Of a stretch of 64,000 nucleotides of DNA, positions 46,215-59,660 are shown piece by piece. Both the position numbers and the translations under genes were made by a program. The stretch covers positions 134,960,755 to 135,024,754 of the forward strand of contig OW804094.1 of the NCBI GenBank assembly GCA_942159475.1, read 5' to 3'. The notes beneath the pieces are model-generated. The model saw only the letters and a list, made by a program, of their open reading frames with translations. It had not been told where the DNA came from and made no database searches. Each line of letters starts with the position of its first letter. Within the stretch, counting starts at the first letter, position 1. Origin of the DNA: Sthenelais limicola. Its lineage: Eukaryota; Annelida; Polychaeta; Phyllodocida; Sigalionidae.

Positions 46215-49200
46215 ATGGAGACAAAACTCTTGGAAATGAAGACTGTAAAGAAGGAGATTCAATCGCCATTCCATCAGGACATTGCTCCTCGAGCAATTGA
46301 AGAGGACCTTAGTGAACAATCAAAGCTAAACTGGCACAAGGAGGGTGGCCTATCACCTGTTGATCCAAAACAAAGATCCTTTTACAATTCAGTGGAAGAC
46401 AGTCTAAATAGCATTCCAAATGAATCAGAATTCATGAGAGATATACCAAGGGAGGCTGCATGTGATAATTGTATAGTCTCTGCCAAATGCAACTTTATTT
46501 TAAACCCTAAAAAGGCCAAGATGACATGGGGCCTCAAACCCCTTTTGGCATTTGGCAAACTCATAGGATTTGGGCCGAGGACATACACTGTGCAGCAATG
46601 TTTGAGATCACCACATTTCTCCTGCTCTTTTGCCTACTGCCTTCTGCTGTGGGTGAATTTCATCCGGTGCTGCTTCAACTATGGGGACTCGGTGACATAT
46701 GATTCAAAATTGTTCATGAGACTGACTATACATCTGTGGTTTGGTCAGCTTGCTGCCAGCCAAACTTTATTTTTCTACTACATTCTACCAAGAATAAGCA
46801 GCTTATTTTCCATGTGGGATAGTTATAATCAGCAATATGATTGCTCAACAGCTAACCATGTGCGCAAACGCTGTTACTTTTTGTTAGCTGTTATCATTTT
46901 AATGATAGTCCTTGATATGTTATTCCACTTTGTCATTATAATAAGGGAAGATCCCTACAAAGAATCAACTGCTTATGGCTTCTTGCTGAGTCTTCATGAT
47001 GTTAAATCCAAATCAATAGTTTATATTAGGACAGTACAAATTGCTTACTTATTGTTTGGTCTGATACTCAGTTCTGTGTGGGTGTGGCCAGTGGCCCTAA
47101 ATGTGGCCCTCATATCTGGACTGACTTACAACTTTAGGGAGATTTCCGATCTGATCAACAGCAGAAGAACATCAATGGACATGATCAGCCTGGAGAACTG
47201 TCGAAAGCGGCATCAGACTTTATGCATCATTGTGAGGAAAACTGATGATTTACTCTGTGTATACAACCTCATAGTCTATATCACTGCAGTGCCCTTGATT
47301 TGTTTCACAGTCTACACCTTTGCATTTGCAACACCATCAAGCGTGACCAAACTGGAGGCTATACTTATGTTCTGCCATATAATAGGTGTTGGTTCACACA
47401 TCGCAATTATATCTGTTGGTGCAGCATCCTTGAGCGATACGGTCAGTTCCAAAGTTATTCATACAACATGTGGGCGCAATAGATTACCTTTGATCTTAAA
47501 ACTCATATTGACAAATACTTTTTGCAGTGGAACTTTGTAATCAATGATATCAAACTATTTCTACCAGACCAAATGTGATTATTTGTAAATGAATAATAAG
47601 TTCCCTCACATGCAATTCGCTCATTAATGGATTAAGTCTTGTATTTGCATAGGTAGATTGATAACAATCACATACTTAGATCGTTAGTATAGACAGAATA
47701 CCCAGACCATCATATCAAAAACAATGACTTTTTAAGCTATGGTATCCCTGGGACAGTTTCTTATGGGAACCAGAACATTTAAGTGCTGAAATGAAGATAG
47801 GACCTTTAGTTATTATCTTTGGAATTATGCTAAATTGCAAATATATATTATTTAACAGGCTGTTGCTCCGAGGGAAGCATTGCTCGATGTTTTTTTTGAT
47901 GTAGAGCATGAACTCTACTCAAAACGAGCTGCTCAAGTAAGAGAACATTAATTCTTCTTATTATTATTCCAAGATATTCATGTCATGTATATATGTTTAC
48001 TGCAAAGACACATAAGTGTTCTCTCTTCTTTTCGTTAGATTCTACTGTGTATTTATGTTCACCATTGCATTATATATAGATCTATCTAATCTGTATTCCA
48101 TCTGCATTTCAAGATTCTCAAAGCTATTCTGTACTCTTCAATTTCAAATTTTGTTCTTTTGTATCACACTTTTCAACAATGACAATAAAATGGAAGTGAT
48201 AGATCTTTGCACCTAGTTTTGTATTCATTGTTTTCAAATTCTGATTCACACAATTGGGAACCCCAACAATGTCGCAGGATAATTATTTTGATTTTAAATT
48301 TTAACAGAAGTCCTCAATTGGTTTCATTCAAAATTGTAAGTGTCTCCAAAACTGTTTATCTGTAAACTGGGTTCAGTGAAAACAATGTTTTAACCTTAAT
48401 TAAGCACTGCACAAGATTATTTTCAGGGCTTCAGTTCTGCTTTTACCCGTGAAAAATATTATTTATATATGAATCTTACGTGACATTCGACTGAATCGAA
48501 CCCCTTTTTGTGACCTTGTTTATTTCAATATTTGGCTTTGGGTTAGAGCAACTATCCATTGATAATTCTCTTTGAAACAGACCTCCTGTATCTATCTGTA
48601 AAAATACATGTTTATTATTTAGAAATTCTGGCCCTGAAAATTCTAATTTGTGTTGTACGCAGTACAAAATTATCTTTATTAGCATTTGTTTCCATGAGAC
48701 TATAAATCTATTGGGACAAGCGTATTCCCATTATAACAAGGCCTCAAATGACCTTAATATATCTCATACTTTTTGCAAAAAGTCAATTGGGCAGTTCATA
48801 TCATATTGATAAAGCTTAGTCCTTTTTATTTTGTTTGTAATGAGATCTACTAGTGATGTTGCAATGAAATATATATAGTGTAACTCTTAGTTTGTACATT
48901 CATACATTCTTACATATATGCATCATTAGCATTAGAATTTAAATGATACAATAGATGAATGGAATTATGAAAGAAACAGTAACAAGCATTTTCAGCAAAT
49001 GAGTATCAGGCAATGGATTTCCATTTCTACCTCTTTTTCCAGCTGATGCTCTTCCTCCATCGGTTGTCTCACTTCCATATTGGATTTACTGCCTGGAAGT
49101 TGTTTAATATAACAAGAACTACAATGACAACAGTATGTATATTGTGTACACTACATAATATTTTATATTTCTATCAAAAATAATACAACAACTTTCAGTG

Positions 49201-49665
49201 AAATCTTAATATTTAACCCAATCAAGAATAAATGCACTGGAAATATTACTGTTACATGTAAAATAGAGGCATCCAAATAGAAGTTTCAGTGTTCCAAGAA
49301 TGTTTTGTAAATATGGTACCATATCAGTGTCCAGATCTCTTCCCACTGTGCATGTTCCCACCAGACACCTACATACCCTGTCAGACTTCTCGTCACCAAA
49401 CTTCATAAGGCAGGGAGGTGTCCGGTTGGGAAAAGTGTGTGTGTGGAGAAGTCCTAAAGGGTAGTATTTTGTTTAGTGGGTAGATTTCAAAATAATATGC
49501 TATCACCAACTACAACTGTCCTCTGTAGTAACACATTTTTCATTCTTATTTCAGGTGATTGCAATGATCATTTCCTACGCATTCATTCTCCTGAAATTTG
49601 GTCTTACACTTGAACCAAAGGAAGCAATGACTAATTCTACAATAGTACCTACAGATTCAGCATAA
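46215..49665 (+). CDS. Gustatory-receptor-like (GRL) seven-transmembrane protein 1
   Basis: Four exons: 46215-47441 (409 aa), 47859-47936, 49043-49132 and 49555-49665, all phase 0, for about 501 aa. A long hydrophilic N-terminus with CDNCIVSAKC is followed by WGLKPLLAFGKLIGFG and hydrophobic segments near residues 135-155, 175-200, 225-250, 275-305 and 365-420. A last segment (VIAMIISYAFILLKFG) is encoded in the final exon. The layout (long exon with TM1-6, then phase-0 introns in the loop and before TM7, then a final TM7 ending in LLKFG) recalls the insect gustatory receptor superfamily and its GRL relatives. Its ligand or role is unknown. Start: an acceptor-like site lies at 46202, so the ATG at 46215 is preferred over the frame beginning at 46164. 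Adjacent paralogue at 49907. Confidence 0.65.
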
Positions 49666-49906
49666 TTTCATTACCTCCTAGAGTATCATCATTCACAAGT
49701 TTATGATCATTGCCAGCTTACCTTTCACTGCTAATTCCATTCTTTGATGTCTCAATAATGAAAGGTTGTATCAAGAAAAGTATACACAACATAAACAGAG
49801 TGTTTCCCCTGAAAGGGATACCTGTGGATGGTAATGTTCCATCATGAATGTGATTAAATCGATAGGCTAGAATTAAATAGTTAAACATTTCTAAAGGCAT
49901 TTAAAC

Positions 49907-52900
49907 ATGGCTACTAGGTGGTTTCTAAACTCTCTGTCCACAGTAGGGAATGCACCAAATGCTTTGCTGTCACATAGAGATCCTAATAGATCACAACAGC
50001 AGCATAGTCGACAATTTATTACAAAGTTCTTTGATGCAGTGGAGGATACTTATGAAGCTCCAGGTGAAGAGGGAATGGACACATCCAACCCCTTGGTACC
50101 CTGTGAAACATGTGCAGGAGCCTCACACTGCCTGAATCTATTGCGCCCGAAAGAAGTGAAAATACCCTGGGGTATGGCACCAGTACTATTGTTGGGTACA
50201 TTAGTTGGACTGATTCACTCAAAGAAACCTGGAAAAGCCTATGGTGGGGGGTCTTGGATGCTCTCATTATTTGTATGCTTGCTACTATGGATGAACTTCA
50301 TTAGATTCTTTGCGAATTATGCCAATGATCGCAGCTATGGTACTCAACTTTTTATGAAATTGACAATCCATGTATGGTATGGGCAGGTTGCTGTGTCTCA
50401 GACAATCTTCTTCAGCCATATTTCTCCTGGTCTTAAAAAACTCTTCAGGGAATGGTATAATTACAGTCGACATTACCATTGCACTACAGCACACCATATA
50501 CGTTCACACCTATGGAGACATTTGATAGTAATGGTGCTCTTTTTGATTACATTCACAGCTCTTACCGTCTGTGTCATTGTTTTTGAAGACCCTTACAGGG
50601 GGTCGGTGGCCTCCAAATTTCTCTTGAATCTACCAAATGCGACAACTCTAGCCTACAGAGATATGAGGATTTTCCAAGCATTTTATTCTGCTTATTCAAT
50701 ATATGCAGTTAGTATATGGATATGGCCGGTCCCCTTTTTGCTTGGTATAATTTCTGGCCTGAAGTATAATTACAATGAAATATCAGCCAAAATTGCCAAG
50801 AACTATAACACCATGGACACAATGAAATTGGAAAATGCGAGAAGGCAACATCAGAAACTATGTACAATTGTTAGAATTGCAGATGATTTGTTCTCATTTT
50901 ATTCGCTTGTAATCTATATGACAACAATACCACTCATATGCTTCACCTTATACAACTTTGCATTTCGCAACGTAGAAGATTCAACATCCTTGGAAATGGC
51001 CACGTTAGTTGTACATTTAGTCTCTCTCTGTGGCCAGCTCATTATCCTGACATCGGCTAGTGCATCGCTGAGCAGACAGGTAATTTTGGTTATTCTAATT
51101 AGTAACTTTCATGTTTTCTGGACGGTGAACGTCGCACGCATATAATGCAACATTTCTGATGACATTCAATAATACACAAATTTCAAAAGCACTAAATCTT
51201 GTAAAGCTTTTCGAGCAGAATTTGTCACTTCAAAAAGTCAGGGTTAAACATTATTACATAAGGAATTTTCTAGGTTTGTATGAATGAATGGTGGAAAAAT
51301 CCATTATTTCAATCTTCCAGCACCTATGTTATAGCAAAATCTCTCTTATATATAAAAGATAGCTTTTTCAAATATGAAAAACAATATTGTACAAACAATT
51401 GTGAGATTACAACTTTGATATTACATCAATGCTCATAAACATAAATTTAGACATCCGTTTCATAAAACATTATTGGCTCTTTACCAGGCCGTGTCTCCAA
51501 AGGAGGAGTTACTTGATGTACAGTTTGATGTAGAGAGCAAACATTGTCACCTAAAAGCAATTCAGGTAAGACCATTTCGGAATAGTTTTTCAATCCTCAT
51601 CTATATATATCCCTTTTACAGACACTTCTATTATCAATATGGGACCAAGTGTAGTGGTAGGTCTGATTTCTTGATGTACAATTGTTGTGAATTCATGAGA
51701 AAAAACTGAATCAAGACGGTCGATATTTACCAAGATATGACATAATAATACATGGCATGCTACATATTTAATAGCAACTAAAATTGAATGAAGATAATGA
51801 TACAAAGAATAATAGGTGGTTACTATTGTTCAACTTTTATACATATGTGTAGGTCTAATCCAGCTATTTAGTATTTAGCATATTTTTAGAATAACGTTTC
51901 AAATAACATATGCAGAGACCTTTTAAAAGGTCCAGCTTTTTCCACCAAATTCCTTCCTGATTTTAAATAGAAATTACTTTGTTCTATGTGTGTGTGGTGG
52001 TGGGGTGGGGGCGTCTTGCAACAAAAATAAATATTTAAACTATGTAATCTACTCTACCTCTATTTTGACCCAGGTCATGATGTTCCTTCACCGCCTTTCC
52101 CATTCTCATATCGGATTTACTGCTTGGAAGCTATTCAACATCACAAGGACCACTATCCTGACAGTAAGTGTGTTGGCATAGGATTCAATTGCTTTGTATT
52201 GGAATTATGATCCTTCAATATGAATATTTATAATACCACTCTTATCTCTCAAACAACCAATGTTTCTGTCTGAATAAGCAATCTTATTCTTATTTTCTAT
52301 CACAAACCCTGTTTTCCAAATTAGAAGTTGGCCTTACTCTCTCCCTTCTCAGTGTCATATCATATGAAAGATCTGGTGATAAATTATTGGAACTTACTCC
52401 AATTTTCGCATCGCTAGATGTCAGTAAAAATTGATTCTTGTCCTGTTTCAAGATCAACTTTTTATGAATAGACATTCAATATAGGAGACAGATCTATAAA
52501 AGCCCATCAGTCGGGTCTGTTATGCTTGTTGGGGCTGTCCTGTGTAATCCCAAATCAATACTTGAGATCTCATAGAGCCAATATTGCCCTGTATGACAGT
52601 TGTGTATGCCTGTGTGTGGGGAGAGTAGGGGTGTATTAGGGTTTGCAATGAATTGTATGTCCCAAAGCGCAAAGCTGTCTGTTTACTTTATCTATATACT
52701 ATTTACAATCATTATTTCTTTAAGGTTATCCCCGGCAAAGGTGAACAAGCTTATATAATGAGTTCAATGTTGGTTAAGACATTACTTCTCAACAGCCAAT
52801 CGGTAATGGCTCATATTTTGGGCCCATCTATTTGAAAGAGTGGTATCAGGGGGAAATTTTTTCCTTGGTCAAAACCTAAATTTCTTGTTCATGGATTCAT

Positions 52901-53554
52901 TATGTGTTTCATATAACCTTTACTTTGTTAATTTGTCTGGTGATAAGCAGATTTCAAGGCCCTTTACAGACTTCCCTTTTGGTCATATCTTTCATTTTAG
53001 ATTAAGTAATTTACTGAGTTATATGTCTGCTATTCATGATAACAATATTAAGACAAAAATGACCAAGGGACACAGTGGGAAGACGTATCGTCCCGTGGCA
53101 GAGGTATCCAACCAAGGATGCGTAGCACCCGTGGTCGGATACTGAAGCCAAGGGACAATACGGATTTCCCGCTATGTCCCTCAGATTTTTTTGTATTTAT
53201 TTGGCCAATACTTATCAAAACTGTATTTGGCTTACTGTTTTGAAGTAAATTAGTCTAGTAAACATTATTCCATCATTTATTTTCTTAATTCTGCAACTCA
53301 TTTGTGCATTAATACTATTATTGTTGGAGAACTATATTCATTCCATATCAGGCCTAAGGCCTGAGTTGCACTCTCAGGGCTAAGTCAATGGGCCGTACGT
53401 ATTGACAATACCCAAAGGTAAAATAAAATGTATTATTTCACTTCCACTTATTTTTCAGGTGGCTACGATGATTCTATCCAACGTGTTTGTGCTCATCAAG
53501 TTTGGACTGACACTGGAGCCACTGTCTGTCAGTAATTGCACATCCAGTCACTGA
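49907..53554 (+). CDS. Gustatory-receptor-like (GRL) seven-transmembrane protein 2
   Basis: Four exons with the same phases as GRL1: 49907-51079 (391 aa), 51488-51565, 52074-52163 and 53459-53554, for about 478 aa. Exons 2 and 3 are identical in length to those of GRL1 (26 and 30 codons). Conserved blocks include FDAVEDTYE, CETC, LLLWMNFIRFFANY, KLTIHVWYGQ, FEDPYRGS, WIWPVPFLLGIISGLKYNYN, QHQKLCTIVR, SLSRQAVSPKEELLDV, IGFTAWKLFNIT and a C-terminal VFVLIKFGLTLEP. A tandem duplicate of GRL1; the first ATG is only about 240 bp from the GRL1 stop. No signal peptide is seen, which fits GR-type proteins with a cytosolic N-terminus. The family call rests on topology, gene structure and the TM7 region, not on an alignment. 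Confidence 0.65.
53066..53181. mobile_element. Fold-back MITE in the last intron of GRL2
   Basis: AGGGACACAGTGGGAAGACG then TATCGTCCC pairs with GGGACAATACGGATTTCCCG then CTATGTCCCT. Inner GGTATCCAACCA pairs with TGGTCGGATACT. 116 bp, non-coding. Confidence 0.7.
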
Positions 53555-54628
53555 CAGACACACCGCAAAGGCCTAAAAGAAGGTCCTATGATTCCCATAG
53601 TTAACCACATATTATAGGCATACAAGTATCCTTGGGAGGTCGATCTTAGCATTCTTAATATTGATATTTTTGCTCAAATATTTATGCTTATTCAGTGTCC
53701 TTTCCTGTTATATGTCAGGAAATAGTTGTCTTGCAAATGTTAAGCCATCCATCAAAGATAAATCATTTAATCATTAAATCATTTATCATTTAATGAGCTT
53801 AAAGCTATGAATGTAATGGACTCCAGAAATGTACTTTATCATTGAATTTTCATATCGACCCTAGGAACCATTGAGGAGGTAAAAGCTAACATTTCATGGT
53901 GTATCTTTCTCATTGGGGTCCTGATCTATTTACCATCAGCTTCATCTCATATTATAGCATTAGGGAAAATATACAGGTATATATTGGTAATTGATTAACC
54001 CGAATACCTTCTACCTCTACTACAACACCTGTTAGTCAAATCAAATGAATATCATTAATGCATTGCATAATTATCCATGTCTCAATTTCCATCTATTTTA
54101 TATGTGAACATGTCATACTCATTTAAATTTCATATTATTCATACTTGTTAAGAACTGACGATTTCCCATCTGCCGCAATTGATATCTTATGTTTTGTACG
54201 GCATATTTATACGTCCCTGGGTTCATTCTGGATAATCCTATTGTATTGTTGACTCTCACCAAATATTTTCAAATATATTTAGTTGTCATTTATTTACTTA
54301 GTACTTCCAATAATTGTACTCATATTACATAAGTCATCTGGATTCCCATATATTTATATATCTATCCTCTGAACTTATTGAACATCAGTAAGATACTTTA
54401 AAGAATAACCAAAGGTTGTAGGTTAGCTTTATCACTTGAATATATGATAATCGTCCGAAATCTTCGGTAAAAGGAGCTTGCCCCTATTTTTTGGTTCATT
54501 CATCGTGGCCTTTCATATAATTCTAATGTTTGATGTTATACATTTTTATACACATAAACATGTCCAGTATTTTGTATCAATGTTGTGAAATGTTTATTGA
54601 CCGTGTTTCTCCAATGTTTAACACATCG

Positions 54629-54634
54629 AATAAA
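54629..54634 (+). terminator. First clear AATAAA downstream of GRL2
   Basis: AATAAA about 1.07 kb beyond the GRL2 stop. It would imply a long 3' UTR; nearer variant signals are possible. Confidence 0.35.
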
Positions 54635-55469
54635 TTAAAAGAAATGTGATATTCTGAGTTGTTTCATGTTTTCTGTATATTTGACACAGTATACTGACTC
54701 AATATAAGTATCAAGCCCCATTGTAATGCTAATGTGATCACGAAAATAATATAATTCATGGACCATTCGTTTAAATCAAAGCTTTGACTTGAAGATTCAC
54801 TTTTATCTCCCCTATAGCTCCAAAAGTACTCATTTGAAAGAAACGTATAAGAGATTCTGCCAGCATTTTAGCAAAATTAATAATCAATTATGGAGTTATT
54901 CTTGTAATCTATATAAATTAAAATATTTTCTTTCTCCTCTGAAGCTCGAATTCCATATATTCCGCTGATAAATGAATTAGCATCAGCTCAGGCATTCGAG
55001 GCATGAACTAAGAAGGTAAAACTAACACGATCTCAATTAGTCAATTCAAACTTAGTAAATACCGGTATTGTTTATAATAAATTACTCTTTTGTATATTAG
55101 TAGATTATTAGATTATTAGATAATTATCACGAAGGTTGTTTCCAAAAATAAGAGGCAGATAAATTAGCCCAGCCCAGCATCATTTTTAAGGAAGTGAAAG
55201 TGTAGAACGGACATCATCTGAAACGTGCACGGACATCACTCTAAGATCACAATGACCCAATTTCTTTTTCTAGACAGAATTCTTTTCTGATACTGTTTCA
55301 TACTGATGATCAGGTGTATATAGTTGCTTTTGAAATAGCGCCGAGGTTGTGGTAAGAGCATACCGCCAAACAGACGCTCTCCCTAAAACAATTCCTAAAT
55401 GACTCGTCTATCAGGTGTAATATCGTTTGATGTTGAGATAATGTGGTATATTGTTCGTGAATCATATAT

Positions 55470-56190
55470 ACAGCATGGTTTATCACCAACTACAGCCTTT
55501 ACTGCCCTTCTATGGGGACAGATCACGACCACTTTTGCTCAAGGAGGTCGTCAGACCACCATTTGTGACCGCAAGTCGCACAATTGATATTCTTCAAAGA
55601 AATTAATTTGCAAGAAAATGTGCTCACATTGTTTTCATTAATTGGGTGCTTAGCGCAGCTAGTAGCATGAATACATGTACCAATTTTGAATTTTGTATAT
55701 TGAATGTATCAATGCAAATATGAGGTTATCCTAAGGAGTATATTTAGCTATTTAACTAGAGTGATGGACCATCAAGAATGAGGGTGACTTTTTTCATGCA
55801 TAAACAACTTTATAGAAGTACTTATTAGATGTCCTTAATGTTTACCATCATTGGAATCAGCTTGATCTCATCCTTTAAAATAGGATGATGTCTCAAAATC
55901 CCTTTCTTGCGACATGTGGCTCATATTACTGCAACACATCACATTTCTTGCACCAGCACCAGCGCTTCCTTCACCACCTCACAGAGCCTTGTCCACAAGG
56001 CCATCCACAACATACTACTGCGGTCCTGACTCAGTCCCAAGAACACCAGCCGGGAGGATGGCAAAAAACTCTCTGTTCAAATAATAAAGAATTTTTACCC
56101 CTTGTTAAATACAATGAGCATGATTTTGCCACTCAAAATAAACACAGGTGTGTTAGATTTGAAATTCGATACATTTAAATCTATATGAAC
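55470..56190 (+). pseudogene. Broken copy of the last exon of the coiled-coil/proline-rich gene
   Basis: The sequence 55470-55563 and 55944-56180 resembles 28140-28525: TGGTTTATCACCAACTACAG, then after the MITE CACCTCACAGAGCCTTGTCC, and later ATGAGCATGATTTTGCCACT. The polyproline stretch is shortened, MITE family A copy 7 interrupts it, and a deletion near 56080 shifts the frame. The last 30 codons stay readable (EFLPLVKYNEHDFATQNKHR), but it cannot encode the parent domain. No other exons of the gene were found beside it. Confidence 0.85.
55564..55943. mobile_element. MITE family A, copy 7
   Basis: The right end TTGCGACATGTGGCTCATAT..CACATCACA and the interior (TGTTTACCATCATTGGAATC) match other copies. 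The left terminus is degraded (GACCGCAAGTCGCACAATTG). It is inserted in the exon pseudogene and so postdates the segmental duplication. Confidence 0.65.
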
Positions 56191-56509
56191 AACAATAACA
56201 TTAACAGCTGTATAAAATTTATACATGGCTTGTTTATACAGTGAATGAATTGTTGCTGCGCAATATTTGACCACATGTGTCATACTGAACAAATGTGATA
56301 TCTTACAATTTAACATCGCTATGATATACATCTTTTGTTTTGAATAGTATTTTATTCGGGATATGATTTATACAAAGTGTTATTTCCGTCACAACCTGAG
56401 GCACTTTGAATGATATATTATTATTTTGGAATCATTAATAAAATATAATAAATGGCTACCTTCATATACATTGCTAAAAGACCTCCACCTGCTGCAGCAT
56501 GTTTCAACT

Positions 56510-56875
56510 TTAAAGCTGCATTCTCAGTATAGTGTGACTAACAACAAACTACCAAATTTACTCATATTATGACTTATAGGACTGAATTCATCAATAATCT
56601 GCTGCTGTTACATGTTTATATGAGAAATTGAAGTAGAGACAGTCGAGCAAAAACAGCTGCCGGTGAGCGATAATAAGTGAAGTCATCACAAGCAAGGATT
56701 TGAGTGGGTCCTCCAAATACCAATAAGAACGTTTTAGAAGCCCTGTAGCAAAAACATTCTAAAAAAATCCTAACAAAAATAGGTCTTATGGCTTTTAGAT
56801 GGGCTGGGAAAGAAAGGAAGAAAATTTAGAAAACATTTTGTTTTTTACCGATGTTTACTTAGAGTGAAGCGTTAA
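56510..56875. mobile_element. TTAA-type MITE family E, copy 2
   Basis: TTAA-AGCTGCATTCTCAGT at the left and ACTTAGAGTGAAGCG-TTAA at the right are imperfect inverted repeats. The interior is the reverse of copy 1. The TTAA on both sides supports piggyBac-type mobilisation. Confidence 0.6.
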
Positions 56876-57269
56876 AAGGTTCTACTTATAGTCTTACAGT
56901 CAACAAATTCTGCAAAAACATTAATTTCAAATCTACAATAGTCTTATTGGCGTCTATATTGAAAATATAATATACCGTATTATGTTATCGCCACCTAATC
57001 TGTATGAATTACATATCTGGGGCGGGCGAAAAACCCTGATGTTGGGACTCGGGTACCCAATATAAATAAAACCTTTTAAAAAATAAAATATAGGTACATT
57101 GGGATACAGGCATTTTGTTTTGTTACATACACCTAGTATAAACCATATACATGATGACTAAATATATGTATATTTCTACAACAATAACAAAATTGAACCA
57201 AAGCACTCAAGCCCTTTTTTTCTGGGGATAGTATAATTTCTTGTATGAAAAGCATAGCAAGTAACCAGA

Positions 57270-57438
57270 AACAGAACTTCAAAATACAGTTTAACAACAT
57301 AACTAATTATTATGAATCTACTTAATATCAAATATAATCAAATAAACCTAATATTTATCATTTTCAGACTAATTTTGCAGAATTTGATCAATGTGTAGAG
57401 CAGTCAATTGTACATTTTTTTTTGAAGATCTGACCCAT
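57270..57438. mobile_element. MITE family D, right part
   Basis: ACTTCAAAATACAGTTTAAC and ATTTATCATTTTCAGACTAA match 63155-63260 closely. It ends AGCAGTCAATTGTACATTTT then GAAGATCTGACCC, the family terminus. The left end is missing. Confidence 0.6.
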
Positions 57439-58943
57439 ATCCCAAAAGAACGCTTACAGTCTTCTAGTGACAGTTCAAAACCTTTGAAGACAGTCCACAA
57501 ATCAGTTATAAGCTATTTCCCGAAGAGACTTTCTCATTTGGGTTACTCAAAGCACGCAGTTGTTGACAGGTTCAAAATTGTTGACAGGTAATAAATCAGG
57601 AGAATTATTTGCTCGTGTGTGGATGGCGGAGATGTGGTTAATGCTGATGACAGTTGGCTGAGAAGTTTCCCATGACAACCACATTAATATTCGACTTTGA
57701 GGATGTTTGAATCCATTATTAACAGTAGAGATAGGTCTACTACCGGCCCCAATGACGACCAAGCAACATGTTGTAAATTTGGAAAATTTGGAACTGAAAT
57801 ACTTTCTCAATAAACAATATTATTTTGAGGTTATAAGATAAAATGTATTATTTTGAAAGATTGAATTAAAGCTATGTGAGCTGAAGTAGACCAACTGCAT
57901 TCATTTCTACACCAGTCATTGATAAATTGTTCAGAAGTATAAAGAGGAAATGGTATATTCTTGGCTATAAATAACCATTTGGCTAGGTGGCCAAATTTTA
58001 AGATCATAATTCTGTCATACATCAGGATACGTTCTTCAACCTAGTCCATAATTTTAATTTCTTGTACTTCTTGTTTTCTCGGAATTTTATTTTAACATTG
58101 ACATTCAATTTTATCAGAAATTGAAAGAAGCAGGGTGGTTCGTTGATGTAAATTCTATATTTCAACACAACGGAACCAGCAAATATAGGAATACATATTT
58201 TAATATTCCTCAGCCAGAAACCTAATCAAATTAAACTTTAGAGAAAACAAGAGTTTCCTAAAATGTTATTGGTCAATTAATAAATTGGAATTTGAACGTG
58301 TATGTCTTCATCTTCTTCATCACTTATTTTATTTCTAAAATAGTATCAAGATAATATTCAGAATAGTACTCAGAAGAGACCCAAATAGTGTTTCTCTTCT
58401 CCGGATAGGTGGAGCAATAATCTGGGAAAGCAATCCCTTGAAAGTTTGTTTAGTCAAGAAACATTGATGTATCATGCAAGTCATATGTATGAGCAAATAA
58501 TAAGGACCAGGGCGGCAGGGAAATGCAATGCAGGACCTCTAAGTAAATTGATTGAGCCCAAACCACATTTCAGCAGCATAATGTACCACCCATTGTAATT
58601 AATCTCAGGAACTGGCTCTGAACAGCTTGATGTCCTAATAAATAGTTGCATTTTTTTATCACTACAGGGATAAGGCACCTTTACATAAAGACAGGTCCGG
58701 CCATTAAATATTGATGATTAATATTTAGATATTGGTATCAAATTGATAGACTTCCCCAAGTTAAAAATAATAAATCATACAAGACAGATAATACTATCAT
58801 CATACATGTCAATAATTACACCGTATCGTATGATTATCACAGTATAATGTACGGTTTATGCTGACTGTATACCCTCATTTATGTATTAATGAAACTATTA
58901 ATTAATTTTATTATCATCATGTAGACTTATTAGCCTCCCCACT

Positions 58944-59082
58944 AGTTCAATTCAATTCAATTCAAGTATTCTTTATTGTATTTCGATCTTATTTACAATG
59001 AGGTAGTTTGGCTGCTTATCATTCTATTATGTAACTGTAATTTTCGACGAAAGATTGTTCTATTCTATTCTATTCTAAGTCC
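58944..59082 (+). repeat. Possible LINE 3' tail with (TTCTA)n microsatellite
   Basis: TTCAATTCAATTCAATTCAA precedes TTCTTTATTGTATTTCGATC, and the segment ends TTCTATTCTATTCTATTCTA. Short tandem repeats at the end of a fragment are typical of CR1/L2-like LINE 3' ends. No coding part is present. Confidence 0.3.
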
Positions 59083-59607
59083 TTGATTTAAGAAAACTTC
59101 GAAAGATAAACTACCAAAAGTGGAGCCCCCCCCCCACTCGCCCTCGGAGGAGAATCAATAGAGTATCAATGAATTAGGAGCAGTAGATCTGCACTGTCGC
59201 TCTAGAAATTACATCAGTTTAGGGACGAAGGCTGTAGTCTATGGTATTGATGCAGAAACCCCTACTTCACACATGTCCTATTTCATTACACTCCGTCATA
59301 ATCTGGGGAGGTGGGGAGGTGAGGGAGGGGGGCGACCTCACATATTCCCAGTCTCAGGAAGTAATATTCATGCCATATTCAATAAATGAGTGCATTAACT
59401 GACAATTGCATTTGGAAATATGAAGATATCCGCAGGCGATGCTGACTTTGGCACGTCTTGTTGCCTCGATGAAGCCATGTGCAAAGAGCCACTGATCATC
59501 ATTGGCTGACTGGTGCATAACATACAGTACCCACTGTCCGTCCCATCAACGCCAGAACTACACAGCAAGCAACCGTGCACATGTGGGGAAGAGAAACAGG
59601 GAACGTG

Positions 59608-59660
59608 AGTGTGAGAGAGAGAGAGCGAGAGAGAGAGAGAGAGAGAGTGCAAGAGAGAGC
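59608..59660. repeat. (GA)n microsatellite
   Basis: GAGAGAGAGAGCGAGAGAGA and continuing, about 45 bp. The equivalent spot in duplication copy 1 (near 30715) has only a short GAGCGAGAGAGACAG. Confidence 0.85.
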
